Under the pieces are notes generated by a model. It did no database searches and had not been told where the DNA came from. It worked only from the letters and a program-made list of their open reading frames with translations. From contig DATEDI010000027.1 of assembly GCA_035281745.1 (NCBI GenBank), positions 1-64,000 on the forward strand: a DNA stretch of 64,000 bases, given 5' to 3'. A program made the translations under genes and the position numbers. This stretch comes from 66-474 sp035281745. GTDB taxonomy: Bacteria; Pseudomonadota; Gammaproteobacteria; Xanthomonadales; Rhodanobacteraceae. The first letter of the stretch is position 1; each line of letters starts with the position of its first letter. Positions 44,600-54,143 of the stretch are shown here, in pieces.

Positions 44600-45980
44600 A
44601 GATTTCAGCATTCGCGTCGAGGGCCTGTCCAAGCGCTACGAAATCTATGCGCAACCCATGGATCGGCTGAAGCAGATGATCCTGCCGCGCGCGCAACGCG
44701 CGGCAGGCCGGCCGGCACGGAATTACTTCAGCGAATTCTGGGCGGTGCGCGATGTGAGCTTCGACGTTCGCAGGGGCGAGACCGTGGGGATCGTGGGCCG
44801 CAACGGGTCAGGCAAGTCGACGCTGCTGCAAATGATCTGCGGAACGCTGAACCCCACGCTCGGAACGATCGCCGTAAACGGCCGGATTGCGGCTTTGCTC
44901 GAATTGGGCGCAGGGTTCAATCCGGAATTCACCGGCAGGGAAAATGTCCGCTTGAGCGGATTGCTGTACGGGCTGTCGGAGCAGGAATTGAACGCGCGCT
45001 TCGACGCGATCATCGATTTTGCCGAGATCGGCGAGTTCGTCGACCAGCCGGTCAAGACCTATTCCAGCGGCATGTATGTACGGCTGGCATTCTCGGTCGC
45101 AATCAACGTGGCGCCAGATGTCCTGGTTGTGGACGAGGCGCTTTCGGTGGGGGACGAGGCCTTCCAGCGGAAGTGCTTCGCGCGTATCGAAGCGATCCGC
45201 GAGAGCGGTGCCACGGTCCTGTTCGTTTCCCACGCGGCAGGGATGGTGGTCGAGCTATGCAATCGGGCCATCCTGCTGGACGGCGGCGAATTGCTGACGC
45301 AGGGGCTGCCGAAAACCGTCGTCTCCCGCTATCACAAGCTGCTGTATGCCCCCGGGCATTCGATCGCGGCGGTCCGCGACCAGATTCGCGGCGCGGAAAG
45401 CCACGTCGAATGCGAACCCGGCATCGAAAGCACGAACGCGGGGCGCAGGACACGTGCCGGAAACACGCCTTCGCCGCCGGACGAGTCTTGGCTGGACGAA
45501 GGCCTGGTCCCCCGAAGCACGCTCCGTTACACAGGCCGCGGTGCAACCATCGGGCAGCCCTGCGTCACCAACGAACACGGCCGGCGTGTGAATGTGCTGC
45601 ATGCTGGCGGCGAGTATGTCTATTCGTTCAACGTGACGATCCAGAAACCAGCATTGGGTGTGCGTTTCGGCATGGCGATCAAGACGACTACCGGATACGC
45701 GCTCGGTGGTGCGACGACCGCGGCGAATGCAGGTGAAGGACTGGTAACCGGTCCGGACCAAGAGTATCGAGTGCGGTTTCGTTTTCGGGCACTGCTGGCG
45801 CCCGGCGTCTACTTCCTGAACGCCGGAGTCACGGCCGCAGAACCCGAAGGCGAAGTCTTTCTGGACCGGATCATCGATGCGGTGATGATCCGGATCATGC
45901 CGGATAGCCGTCGGCTCGCCACGGAACTCGTCGATTTCGACGTTCGGCCCGATGTCGAAATGGCGGCACTGGTTTCATGA
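44589..45980 (+). CDS. wzt: ABC polysaccharide export ATPase Wzt with C-terminal glycan-binding domain
   Basis: A 463-residue protein. The ATPase half (1-260) has Walker A GRNGSGKST, the signature YSSGMYVRLAFSVA, and Walker B VLVVDEAL. The second half (about 310-463) is an immunoglobulin-like Wzt_C domain, which in O-antigen systems reads the glycan's terminal modification. A methylated or otherwise capped glycan end would fit the methyltransferases in the cluster. It overlaps wzm by 11 bases and the next gene by 4. Confidence 0.92.
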   Translation: MSSEDFSIRVEGLSKRYEIYAQPMDRLKQMILPRAQRAAGRPARNYFSEFWAVRDVSFDVRRGETVGIVGRNGSGKSTLLQMICGTLNPTLGTIAVNGRIAALLELGAGFNPEFTGRENVRLSGLLYGLSEQELNARFDAIIDFAEIGEFVDQPVKTYSSGMYVRLAFSVAINVAPDVLVVDEALSVGDEAFQRKCFARIEAIRESGATVLFVSHAAGMVVELCNRAILLDGGELLTQGLPKTVVSRYHKLLYAPGHSIAAVRDQIRGAESHVECEPGIESTNAGRRTRAGNTPSPPDESWLDEGLVPRSTLRYTGRGATIGQPCVTNEHGRRVNVLHAGGEYVYSFNVTIQKPALGVRFGMAIKTTTGYALGGATTAANAGEGLVTGPDQEYRVRFRFRALLAPGVYFLNAGVTAAEPEGEVFLDRIIDAVMIRIMPDSRRLATELVDFDVRPDVEMAALVS

Positions 45981-48900
45981 ACGCGAATGCCACCAGCGAA
46001 GCGATCCTTGTGGTGGGCATGCACCGCAGCGGCACCTCGGCTGCCACACGGGTGCTCAATCTGCTTGGGGTGGAGCTTGGCGGCAGCCTGCTGGACCCCG
46101 GCCCCGGCAACCGGCTGGGCCACTGGGAGCACAGGGAGGTGGTCGCGATTCACGAAGCGTTGTTGCGTGATTTGGGCATGAGTTGGGACGACACCCGGGC
46201 GCTCCCGGTGGAATGGACGGCTTCTGCAGCGGCGCATGCCGCCATGCAGCGAATTGCTGGACTGGTCGCGCAGGAATTTTCCGGCTCGAAATTGTGGGCG
46301 GTGAAGGATCCTCGGCTTTGCCGCTTTCTGCCGCTCTGGATCGAGGCGCTCGCCGGGTCCGGTATCGACCTGCGCGTGCTGTTCGTCGTGCGGCATCCGG
46401 CAGCCGTCGCGGATTCCTTGAAAGCCCGCGATGGGCTGGACGCGGCGGGCACGCATCTGCGATGGCTCGAGCACTTTGCCGAAGCCGAGTTCGCCACCCG
46501 GGACCTGCCGCGAGCGATCATTCTTTACGACGATCTGCTCTCGGACTGGCGCAGTGCCATGGAATGGCTGGCAGCCTGCTTCAGGTTGCGCTGGCCGGGA
46601 AGCATCGCGGCGGCCTCACCCGAAATCGATGCATTCCTGAGCGAGGGCGAACGCCACAATCTCGTTGGAAAAGGAAACGATCCCGTCGGATCGGCCCCGA
46701 GCGGAAGGTTGTACGAACTTTGTATTGCCTGCGCGCGTGGACACGGAACGTGGCGCGCCATTTCGGCAACGGTCGACGATTACCGATCGTGGGCGCCGGC
46801 TTTCCTTGGCGACATTGGTCGAAGGGCCGATGACGCCGGAAAACTGGTCGCACGGCTGCGAAACGCGGTCGATACGGTGCGCGCGAAGGATTCACGGATC
46901 GCCGCACGTGAGGCGATGATTCGTGATCAGGAACGAACCTTGTACCGCTTGCGGGAAGCAGTGCATGGCAGGGACCTCCAGATCCGGTACCGGGATGACC
47001 TCATTCGGCAGAAGGACGCCGCTGCCGCTGCCGCCGCGAAACTGGCGCATGTCAATGACGCGCAAATTGCGGCACTCCGCAAGGAAGTGGCGGACCACGC
47101 GAACGAAATCGGGCGACTCGCGCGGGAAGCGTCCTTGCTGCACGAACGCGTTGCCGCGCAGGATGCTGAGATCGCGGCCCGTGGTCAGGTGATCGAAGCC
47201 ATCCAGGCCACCGTTTCGTGGCGCATCACGGGGCCGCTCAGGGTGGTGCGGCGCCTTGGATTACGCGCCGCGGAGGCCCGTGCCTTTTCCTGGACCTCAC
47301 GCTCTGCCGACCTCGCGCGCGGCATTACACGCACATTCTGGAACCTTGCCCGTAGCGCCGAGGCGCGCGCGCGATGGTCGCGCACGCGGGTTCTCGGGGC
47401 GCGCGCAGGTTTGCGATACGCCCCTGCCTGCGTGCAGGAGGAAGCGCGGCCCCCACAACCGGCAACCCACTCATCCACCTTCGATGTCCGCGCATACGCC
47501 GGTCGCCAGGCTGTCATCCTGACCAGCCGCCATTGCGAATTCGTCGCCGTCTCGATCCAGCGTGCGCTTCAAAGGATCGAGGTCGGTTCCAGAATCATCT
47601 TCGGGATGCCGGAAGGCAGCTACGAGGACCTGCCGCACTTCGTGGTCTGTCCACAGATGTTCGAGCAGTTGCCCGCGCTGTATGTGGCGTTCCAGATGGA
47701 ACAATCCGTCAGCGCCCGCTGGTTCGATGATCGATACATGCGCACGCTCCGACGTTCGTTCGCAGTGCTGGACTACTCCATCGCCAATATCGACGCGCTG
47801 GCCGCGTCCGGCCTGCCACGCACGCAACTCTTCCATGTGCCATTGGGATACGTCCCCGATTACCGCGACGCCGGCGTCGCGGAAAACGGCCGGTACGACG
47901 TGCTGTTCTACGGAGACATCCACAACGACCGTCGCCGGAGATTCGTCGAGGCTCTGGAGACGGTGTGCCGTGTCAAGGTGATCCATGACCTGTTCGGACG
48001 CGATTTGCGCGAGGAAATCGCCGGGGCGAAGCTGATCGTCAACATCCACTACTACGAAGATGCGCTGCTGGAAACCACGCGGCTTTGGGAATGCGTATCC
48101 CTCGACAAGCTGGTGGTTTCGGAGCGTGCGCTCAACATGGAGGAGAACCGCGATCTCGAGTCGTTGGTGGACTTCGTCGATCTGAACGACCTTGCCGGCA
48201 TGGTGGCACGGGTGCGCTACTGGCTCGAAAACGATCGCGCGCGCGTCCAGCGCATCAAGGCCAACCGCAAATACGCGCGGCAATTGCCCAACCGGTTCGA
48301 GGAGTCCTTCTACCGGTTCCTGCTGGCTTTCGACAACATTACGTTCTTCCAGTTCTGGAAGCTCGCAGGAAACAGGATGAAGCTGCCGGGCGACAAGCTC
48401 TGCCTCACGCTGCCGGAATACACGCCGCGCCTGCGAAGTTTCGATCAGGACAACCGCTACGGCTTCGCGCCATTTACCGGACTACGTCATCGCCAACCAT
48501 GGGTCGGCTGTGGCATGAGCTACAAGCTGATGGCGATGCTGGCGCGAAAGCAGCGTTTTCAACAAATCACGATTTGCGAGGATGACGTCGAATTCCGGCC
48601 CGGATTCGAGCGCGACTTCCAGACGGTGCTGCACGAACTCGCCGCGAGCAAGGATCCCTGGCATGTGTTCTCGGGACTGCTGGCGGATCTGCACGCCGAC
48701 GCGACGATCTCCTCCGTCCGGGAATTCCATGGGCGCAAGCTAGTGCGCACCGATCGCCTGATCAGCATGGTTTTCAATGTCTACCACAGCAGCGTTTTCG
48801 GCCGGATGATCCTCTGGAACGAAGGCGATCGCGATGTTGCCACCAACCCGATCGACCGCTACCTCGAGCGCGGCAAGCTCACGGTCGTCACCTCCTGGCC

Positions 48901-49144
48901 GTTCCTTGTCGGCCACAAGAGCCACCTGCGCTCCACACTCTGGAACGTCGACAACGAGGAAATGGCTCCGATGATCCGGCGCAGTGAACGGTTGCTGCAG
49001 CAAAAGATCGCCGAGTTCGTGATGGTGCACGATCCGGCTGCGGCAAAACCGCCTGGCGGCGTGGTCGCGTTGTCACAAAGGAAGGCCGTGATCGCGCCAG
49101 CAGTGACCAACCCGGAGGCCGTAGCCGTTGAAGGTGGCTCATGA
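45977..49144 (+). CDS. Sulfotransferase / coiled coil / glycosyltransferase fusion
   Basis: A 1055-residue multidomain protein. Residues about 8-240 are a P-loop sulfotransferase (GMHRSGTSAATRV for the PAPS 5'-phosphate, WAVKDPRLCRF and VVRHPAAVADSL for the 3'-phosphate). Residues about 285-410 are coiled coil, with the SWRITGPLRVV tag common in glycan enzymes. Residues about 490-770 look like a CgeB-type GT-B glycosyltransferase (YGDIHNDRRRRFVEALE, then TTRLWECVSLDKLVVSE). Residues about 800-1000 contain ICEDDVEFRPGFERDF, like a GT25-type domain. No signal peptide. Codons look like the neighbours. It overlaps wzt by four bases. Confidence 0.8.
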   Translation: MNANATSEAILVVGMHRSGTSAATRVLNLLGVELGGSLLDPGPGNRLGHWEHREVVAIHEALLRDLGMSWDDTRALPVEWTASAAAHAAMQRIAGLVAQEFSGSKLWAVKDPRLCRFLPLWIEALAGSGIDLRVLFVVRHPAAVADSLKARDGLDAAGTHLRWLEHFAEAEFATRDLPRAIILYDDLLSDWRSAMEWLAACFRLRWPGSIAAASPEIDAFLSEGERHNLVGKGNDPVGSAPSGRLYELCIACARGHGTWRAISATVDDYRSWAPAFLGDIGRRADDAGKLVARLRNAVDTVRAKDSRIAAREAMIRDQERTLYRLREAVHGRDLQIRYRDDLIRQKDAAAAAAAKLAHVNDAQIAALRKEVADHANEIGRLAREASLLHERVAAQDAEIAARGQVIEAIQATVSWRITGPLRVVRRLGLRAAEARAFSWTSRSADLARGITRTFWNLARSAEARARWSRTRVLGARAGLRYAPACVQEEARPPQPATHSSTFDVRAYAGRQAVILTSRHCEFVAVSIQRALQRIEVGSRIIFGMPEGSYEDLPHFVVCPQMFEQLPALYVAFQMEQSVSARWFDDRYMRTLRRSFAVLDYSIANIDALAASGLPRTQLFHVPLGYVPDYRDAGVAENGRYDVLFYGDIHNDRRRRFVEALETVCRVKVIHDLFGRDLREEIAGAKLIVNIHYYEDALLETTRLWECVSLDKLVVSERALNMEENRDLESLVDFVDLNDLAGMVARVRYWLENDRARVQRIKANRKYARQLPNRFEESFYRFLLAFDNITFFQFWKLAGNRMKLPGDKLCLTLPEYTPRLRSFDQDNRYGFAPFTGLRHRQPWVGCGMSYKLMAMLARKQRFQQITICEDDVEFRPGFERDFQTVLHELAASKDPWHVFSGLLADLHADATISSVREFHGRKLVRTDRLISMVFNVYHSSVFGRMILWNEGDRDVATNPIDRYLERGKLTVVTSWPFLVGHKSHLRSTLWNVDNEEMAPMIRRSERLLQQKIAEFVMVHDPAAAKPPGGVVALSQRKAVIAPAVTNPEAVAVEGGS

Positions 49145-49281
49145 GCCCGTTCGGGAGCGACTTGCCGGGCCTCGACCGCGACGGTTTTCGGGCGGGCTCG
49201 ACTTCGCCCGTACGGCGCTGATCCGCGACATCGAGGCAAGCTTCCCCGGCACTCGGGTGCACTCGACAGGAGGGCGTGCAG

Positions 49282-51351
49282 ATGCGAGTCGAGCAGGATT
49301 TCTCCGGGCTGGATCGGATCGTCACCGCATTCGTGCTGGCGTTCGCGATCTGGACCGTCTATGTCCACCTGATCACCGCGAGCCACGCGAGTTTGATCAC
49401 TTTGCTGCATTGGTTGCCGCTGGTGGCACTGGTCGCGACAGCTGCGACGATTGCATGGTTCCGGATGCCGCAACCGGCGCGATGGTCCGCTCCCGTAGCG
49501 AACGGTGGCCGGACCGTTGGCGGTCCGGTTGCGGACTCGGCCGGGCACCGGTCCGGTATCTGGTTTGGGCCTGCTGCCGTATTGGCGCTGGCGATCCTGT
49601 GGGTGGGGCTGCTCTCGGCCGGCATGCCTTATCCGGTGTTCTGGTGGATCGCGTTGCTGGGTTCCTTCGGCGTGTGGTTGCGGACGCTGAAGGCCACCCC
49701 GATCGCAACCGCGCCGACACCCTGCAGCCGGCGGGTCGTGTGGATCGTCGGCTCGGTCGCTGCCGCCGCGGTCTGCGTCACCCTCTTCGCGAACCGGCCG
49801 GATGCCGACGATGCCTTTTACCGCAGCATCTCGGCGACGTTGTTGCGCTTTCCCCACCAGCCGGTACTGGTGCACGACACGCTGTATCGATTGCCGAACG
49901 CCCCGATCATGCTGCAGTTCTACCGGCTCGGCAGCTACGACGTGCTGGTCGCGACGCTGGCCCGGATCACCGGAATCGATCATCTGGTGGTGGCATACCT
50001 GGTCCTGCCATCCGTGTTCGCCGCGTTTTGCGTGCTGGCATGGACCTACCTGTTGCGGCGGATCGTGCCCGCGCGCTGGCCATGGGTATTGCTCATCCTG
50101 TTCCTCTGCGTATTGGCGCTTGGTGAAGTGCACCGGGCCTACGGCAATTTCGCGTTCGTTCGATTGTTCCAGGGCAAGGCGATCCTGGTCACCGGCATGG
50201 TCCCGGCCATCGCCGGTGCGGCGTTGCTGTATGCACGGCACGGCGGCTTGCGACATTGGTTGTTGCTGTTCGCCGCACAGGTCGCGGCGCTCGGCGTCAG
50301 CGCCAGCGCGTTGTTCGTGGCGCCCGCGGCGGCGGCCTTCGGCCTGGCGGGCGGGTGGTCGGCGGATGCCCGCAGCAGTCGACGCTTTGCGGCGGGCATG
50401 CTGGCATCGGTCTACGTGTTTGGCGCGGGTTGGGCGATCGCTTCGGTCACCCACGGCGGCCAGGCGCTCGTCAGCTCCAGCCCGATGCCCGGCATTCCGC
50501 AGATACTCGATGACACGTGGGGCTGGTGCAGTACGCGGCTGTTGTTGGTGGCGTTGCTTGCCGCCTGGGCATTCGTGCGTGACCCGGTGCGCGCACGCTA
50601 TTTTTCCGCCGGCGCGTTCTTCTTCTTGCTCGCGGTGCTGAATCCCTACACGGTCCGCATCGTCGCGGATCATTTCGTCGGCGTTTATACCTACTGGCGA
50701 TTGACCTGGGCGTTGCCGCTGCCCCTATTCCTGGCCGTGCTGCTGCACGGATTGGTCGAACGCGCGTCGCGCATGCGGCCCGGTGTGCTGGCAGCGAGCG
50801 CCTGCGTGGCACTGGCTGCTTTCGCGGTCGTATTCGGCGGCCGCTTCGGGACGTTGCGCAGTGCGAACACCGTGACGTTTGGTCTGCCGGGCCCCAAGGT
50901 CAGTCCCGTCGAATACCAGGTGGCCGCGCGCATCGCCAAAGATGTTTCCGAGAACGGCGTCGTCCTCGCTCCGGAAGCCGTCTCCATCTGGTTGCCGAGC
51001 TTCGTTGTGCATCCGGAACTGCTGGGGGTGCGGGAGCTTTACTTGACCCGCGCGTTCTCTCCAGACGATGCAGCGCGCCGGAGTTTGCTAATGCGGTATG
51101 TCGGGGGCCAGCACCGGCCGCCGGGTTCCGCGGCGTGGTTTGCGGATGCACTGCGACGGTATGGATTGAGCGCGGTCGTGTTTGTGCACTCGGCGCCCTG
51201 GCGGGGTGAAATGGAAAACGTGCTGGAACGCCATGGATGGCGGCCGCTTTCGTCTGGAACCTATGACACATGGGTGGAAAGCGGCAGGGATGCCGCGACG
51301 ATGGGTCGCACTACGGGGAAACCGTCGCAGGTACCGAATTTGGCCGGATAA
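49282..51351 (+). CDS. Polytopic inner-membrane protein of the glycan cluster
   Basis: A 689-residue protein with about twelve or more hydrophobic segments and a soluble C-terminus of about 170 residues. It has a short acidic loop NRPDADDAFYRSISATLLRF after a membrane segment, which resembles the catalytic loop of GT-C-type enzymes, but I cannot place it in a named family with confidence. AGGAGG lies 8 bases before the ATG at 49282. An inverted repeat at 49509-49528 lies in the linker between hydrophobic segments. It probably works on a lipid-linked or surface glycan. Confidence 0.7.
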   Translation: MRVEQDFSGLDRIVTAFVLAFAIWTVYVHLITASHASLITLLHWLPLVALVATAATIAWFRMPQPARWSAPVANGGRTVGGPVADSAGHRSGIWFGPAAVLALAILWVGLLSAGMPYPVFWWIALLGSFGVWLRTLKATPIATAPTPCSRRVVWIVGSVAAAAVCVTLFANRPDADDAFYRSISATLLRFPHQPVLVHDTLYRLPNAPIMLQFYRLGSYDVLVATLARITGIDHLVVAYLVLPSVFAAFCVLAWTYLLRRIVPARWPWVLLILFLCVLALGEVHRAYGNFAFVRLFQGKAILVTGMVPAIAGAALLYARHGGLRHWLLLFAAQVAALGVSASALFVAPAAAAFGLAGGWSADARSSRRFAAGMLASVYVFGAGWAIASVTHGGQALVSSSPMPGIPQILDDTWGWCSTRLLLVALLAAWAFVRDPVRARYFSAGAFFFLLAVLNPYTVRIVADHFVGVYTYWRLTWALPLPLFLAVLLHGLVERASRMRPGVLAASACVALAAFAVVFGGRFGTLRSANTVTFGLPGPKVSPVEYQVAARIAKDVSENGVVLAPEAVSIWLPSFVVHPELLGVRELYLTRAFSPDDAARRSLLMRYVGGQHRPPGSAAWFADALRRYGLSAVVFVHSAPWRGEMENVLERHGWRPLSSGTYDTWVESGRDAATMGRTTGKPSQVPNLAG
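49509..49528 (+). repeat. Intragenic perfect inverted repeat
   Basis: CCGGACCG, TTGG, CGGTCCGG: an 8-base perfect stem with a 4-base loop. Related GGTCCGG/GGACC copies lie close by on both sides (about 49490-49557). It is in a low-complexity Gly/Val/Pro-rich linker of the membrane protein, which suggests an inserted or expanded repeat. Confidence 0.6.
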
Positions 51352-51513
51352 AGGCCAGCTCAGACACTGCAACAAACGACTACGATTCCAGCGATGGATT
51401 CTCCGCTTCGGGCCGTATCGCTGCTGAAGAGGATGTTGGAACGCCCGTTGGCGTGTTGCTTGTTCTCGCGTGCAACCTTCTTTTCCAAAACGGGCAATAA
51501 CGGTAAGCCGTGC

Positions 51514-52179
51514 ATGAACAGGGTTGCTTCCATCACAGCGGCCGACAGGATGCATACTGGACGGCAGTACCACGAATTCATTCTGGCCTCGCGACGAGAT
51601 CGGCGAGTGCGCGACTTGTTTCAGAAACTGGCGCTGGGTCTGATGCCTGCAGGAGCGGACGTGCTCGATTTCGGTGCGGGCACCGGCATCGACGCGAAAC
51701 TTTATGCCGCCAACGGACATCCGACTTTCGTATACGAGCCATCGCAGGCCATGCATGATTATCTGGTGCGCCATTGCCGTGACGAAATCGCCTGCAGCAC
51801 CGTCATTCCGGTCACACGACCCCTTACGCGCAAGGTGCGGGCAATCACGGCGAACTTCGCGGTTCTCAACCACATTGCGGATCACGGTTTGTTGTTCGAA
51901 GAATTCTCGCGTGTGATCGACCGGGGTGGATTTATCCTGGCCAGCATGCTGAGCCCCTACCACCTCGGTGATGCACGTTACAGCTGGTGGTGGGCGAACA
52001 TGCCGAACCTTGTGCGAAAAGGCTGTTATCCCAGCCCCGGTGAAAGCCGCATCCATCGTTTTGCGCCAAACGCCGTGGCGCGTGCGGCTGCGCCGTATTT
52101 TCGGCTGGAGCGCCTGGTGCCGCGTGGCTTCGGGTTGGCCACCCATCTCTACATGTTTCTGCTCTTGCGGCGGGTATGA
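51514..52179 (+). CDS. Class I SAM-dependent methyltransferase
   Basis: A 221-residue protein with motif I VLDFGAGTGIDAKLYA, VYEPSQAMHDYLV, and the post-motif AITANFAVLNHIADHGLLFEEF. The start is uncertain: the frame runs upstream to 51394, but ATG 51514 gives a normal-sized fold. The next gene starts one base after its stop. Confidence 0.75.
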   Translation: MNRVASITAADRMHTGRQYHEFILASRRDRRVRDLFQKLALGLMPAGADVLDFGAGTGIDAKLYAANGHPTFVYEPSQAMHDYLVRHCRDEIACSTVIPVTRPLTRKVRAITANFAVLNHIADHGLLFEEFSRVIDRGGFILASMLSPYHLGDARYSWWWANMPNLVRKGCYPSPGESRIHRFAPNAVARAAAPYFRLERLVPRGFGLATHLYMFLLLRRV

Positions 52180-52180
52180 A

Positions 52181-53104
52181 ATGTGGAAGGACTGGATAAG
52201 ACCGTTCGTACGCCCATTGCCGCAATGGTCTCCGATTGCCGTGGCTCCGCCGCAAACACTTGTCGCCGCTGTCTTGCAATGGAGCGGCGGATCAGCCGAT
52301 GTCACGGCGGATCACACCGTGGCTTCACTCAAACCACTGATGATCGCGACCAGTGTCGATGCCGGCCAAAATGCCGTACTCAAGTATCACGATCACACCA
52401 CGGGAAAGCTTCTTGGCGCGTTGCGGTTGGTGCGAACGGCATCAGCTGCCGCCACAGAGGCATCACCCGTCTTCTATCACGTCGCAGCGGGCGAGCATCG
52501 CTGTCTAAGCTGGCCACGGAGATCGTGGAATGCCCGGCTTCAGAACCGGGCCATGTTGAAAAACCGCTCACCGCACAGCCCGGGTATGGAACCTGCCGCG
52601 GCCCAGCAACTGATGATCGCCTATCTGTGTCCGCGGCCGGTCGTGCTGGTTTCCGTCGAGGCTCCCGGGCACCACAATATTTTTCCGATGGACCTGATCG
52701 GTCCGCTGCAGCGAAGCGGATTCTTTTCGCTGGCGCTGCGCAGCACCAATGTATCCGCACCAATCATGCGTGAAGTACGCCGGGTCGCCCTGTCCGGCAT
52801 TCCCGGCACGATGAAAACGACCGTTTACAAGCTCGCCGAGCATCACAGGCGGCCACTCAATGGCTGGGATGAGCTTTCATTCCCTGTTCGGCCCTCGCGG
52901 GAATTCGGCATCCCGGTAGTGGCCGAAGCGCTGCGCGTTCAGGAGTTGACGATCGTGCATCACCAGGAAATCGGCTCGCACACTTTCTTCCTTGCCCGAG
53001 TCGTTTCCGACGAAAATCCCGCAGCAGGCATGCAACTGCACCACACGGCAGGCTTTCATCAAGCCTGGCACCGCCGGTCGGGAACGCCGTTTACGGAAGT
53101 GTAA
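52181..53104 (+). CDS. Flavin-reductase-like (FMN-binding split barrel) protein
   Basis: A 307-residue protein. The C-terminal two thirds (about 125-300) have the flavin-reductase split-barrel pattern: LCPRPVVLVSVEAPGHHNIFP, MDLIGPL, FSLALRSTNVSAPIMRE, then VALSGIPG and a late HHQEIGSHTFFLARVV. The N-terminal third is unlike the family. It lies between a methyltransferase and a glycosyltransferase. It may supply reduced flavin or act directly as an oxidoreductase. No monooxygenase partner is visible nearby. Confidence 0.6.
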   Translation: MWKDWIRPFVRPLPQWSPIAVAPPQTLVAAVLQWSGGSADVTADHTVASLKPLMIATSVDAGQNAVLKYHDHTTGKLLGALRLVRTASAAATEASPVFYHVAAGEHRCLSWPRRSWNARLQNRAMLKNRSPHSPGMEPAAAQQLMIAYLCPRPVVLVSVEAPGHHNIFPMDLIGPLQRSGFFSLALRSTNVSAPIMREVRRVALSGIPGTMKTTVYKLAEHHRRPLNGWDELSFPVRPSREFGIPVVAEALRVQELTIVHHQEIGSHTFFLARVVSDENPAAGMQLHHTAGFHQAWHRRSGTPFTEV

Positions 53105-53131
53105 TCACGCGAATCATCGACGACGGAAGCC

Positions 53132-54061
53132 ATGAACGGACACCCGACCACAAGTACGCCGACGGTCTCGGTTGTGCTGTCGACCTACAACCGTTTGCCG
53201 CTGCTGCGCGAGGCAGTCGCGTCGGTCATTGGACAGACCTTCGATGATTGGGAGCTCATTGTCGTCGATGACGGTTCCACCGACGACACCCGCGCGTATC
53301 TTGAGACTATCGATGATCCTCGCGTCCGGGCGATTGGGCTCGAGCACCGCGGTATCACTTCGGCCCGTAATGCCGGTCTCCGGCTTGCGCGCGGGGAGTG
53401 GGTGGCATTTCATGATTCGGACGACCTTTGGCTGCCCGAAAAGCTGGAATGGCAACTGCGTCGGGTTGCTGCGCAGCCGACATGCCGGTGGAGTTACACG
53501 AGATATTCGTTCATCGACACCGATGGGACACCGCTGCCAGAGCGATCAAACCTTCTGCCTCTGCCGGTTTCGGGGCACATCCTCGAACCGCTGCTCAGGT
53601 TCGAGGTCTCGACAGCGGTTCCGACCATGCTCGTGCAGCGCTCGCTGATTGAAGAGATCGGCGGATTCGACGCGACGATGCTGTTCCTTTCCGACTACGA
53701 TTTCATACTGCGCCTCGCTGCACGCAGTGGGGTCTGCGCCTTGTCCGAAACGCTGGCTCTGGTTCGCGAACACCCGGGCAGGACCACTGCGGGGCTGCGT
53801 CCAGCGGATCTTCATGCCGATCAGGAACACTCGTTTCGCAAGGCCGCGGCGGCGGCAACGAATGGAAGAATACGGGCGCTCTGTCTCCGCCAGTGCGCGG
53901 TGCAACTGGCGGGACAGGCGGCAGCACTCTCGCGTGAAGGGTCCCGCGGGGCTGCGTTCGCGGCATTGGTTCGTGCCGTTCGTATCACCCCTTTCAAAAA
54001 AGCGATTTGGAGAACGGCGGCGGGATGCATGATACGAGCGGTTGGAGGGTTCACACGATGA
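53132..54061 (+). CDS. Glycosyltransferase family 2
   Basis: A 309-residue GT-A enzyme. It has VSVVLSTYNRLPLLREAVAS, IVVDDGSTDDT, then AFHDSDDLWLPEKL (DxD motif). The C-terminal stretch is helical and basic. GGAAG lies about 5 bases before ATG 53132. It ends the rightward run of the cluster; the next gene is convergent. Confidence 0.93.
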   Translation: MNGHPTTSTPTVSVVLSTYNRLPLLREAVASVIGQTFDDWELIVVDDGSTDDTRAYLETIDDPRVRAIGLEHRGITSARNAGLRLARGEWVAFHDSDDLWLPEKLEWQLRRVAAQPTCRWSYTRYSFIDTDGTPLPERSNLLPLPVSGHILEPLLRFEVSTAVPTMLVQRSLIEEIGGFDATMLFLSDYDFILRLAARSGVCALSETLALVREHPGRTTAGLRPADLHADQEHSFRKAAAAATNGRIRALCLRQCAVQLAGQAAALSREGSRGAAFAALVRAVRITPFKKAIWRTAAGCMIRAVGGFTR

Positions 54062-54143
54062 TCGGGCTCACCCACTGAGCGGAGGAGCGCTGTCTGCTGG
54101 AGAGCATTTTTAGGGCAGGTGGGGAGAAGGCCTGCGGTAGGCT

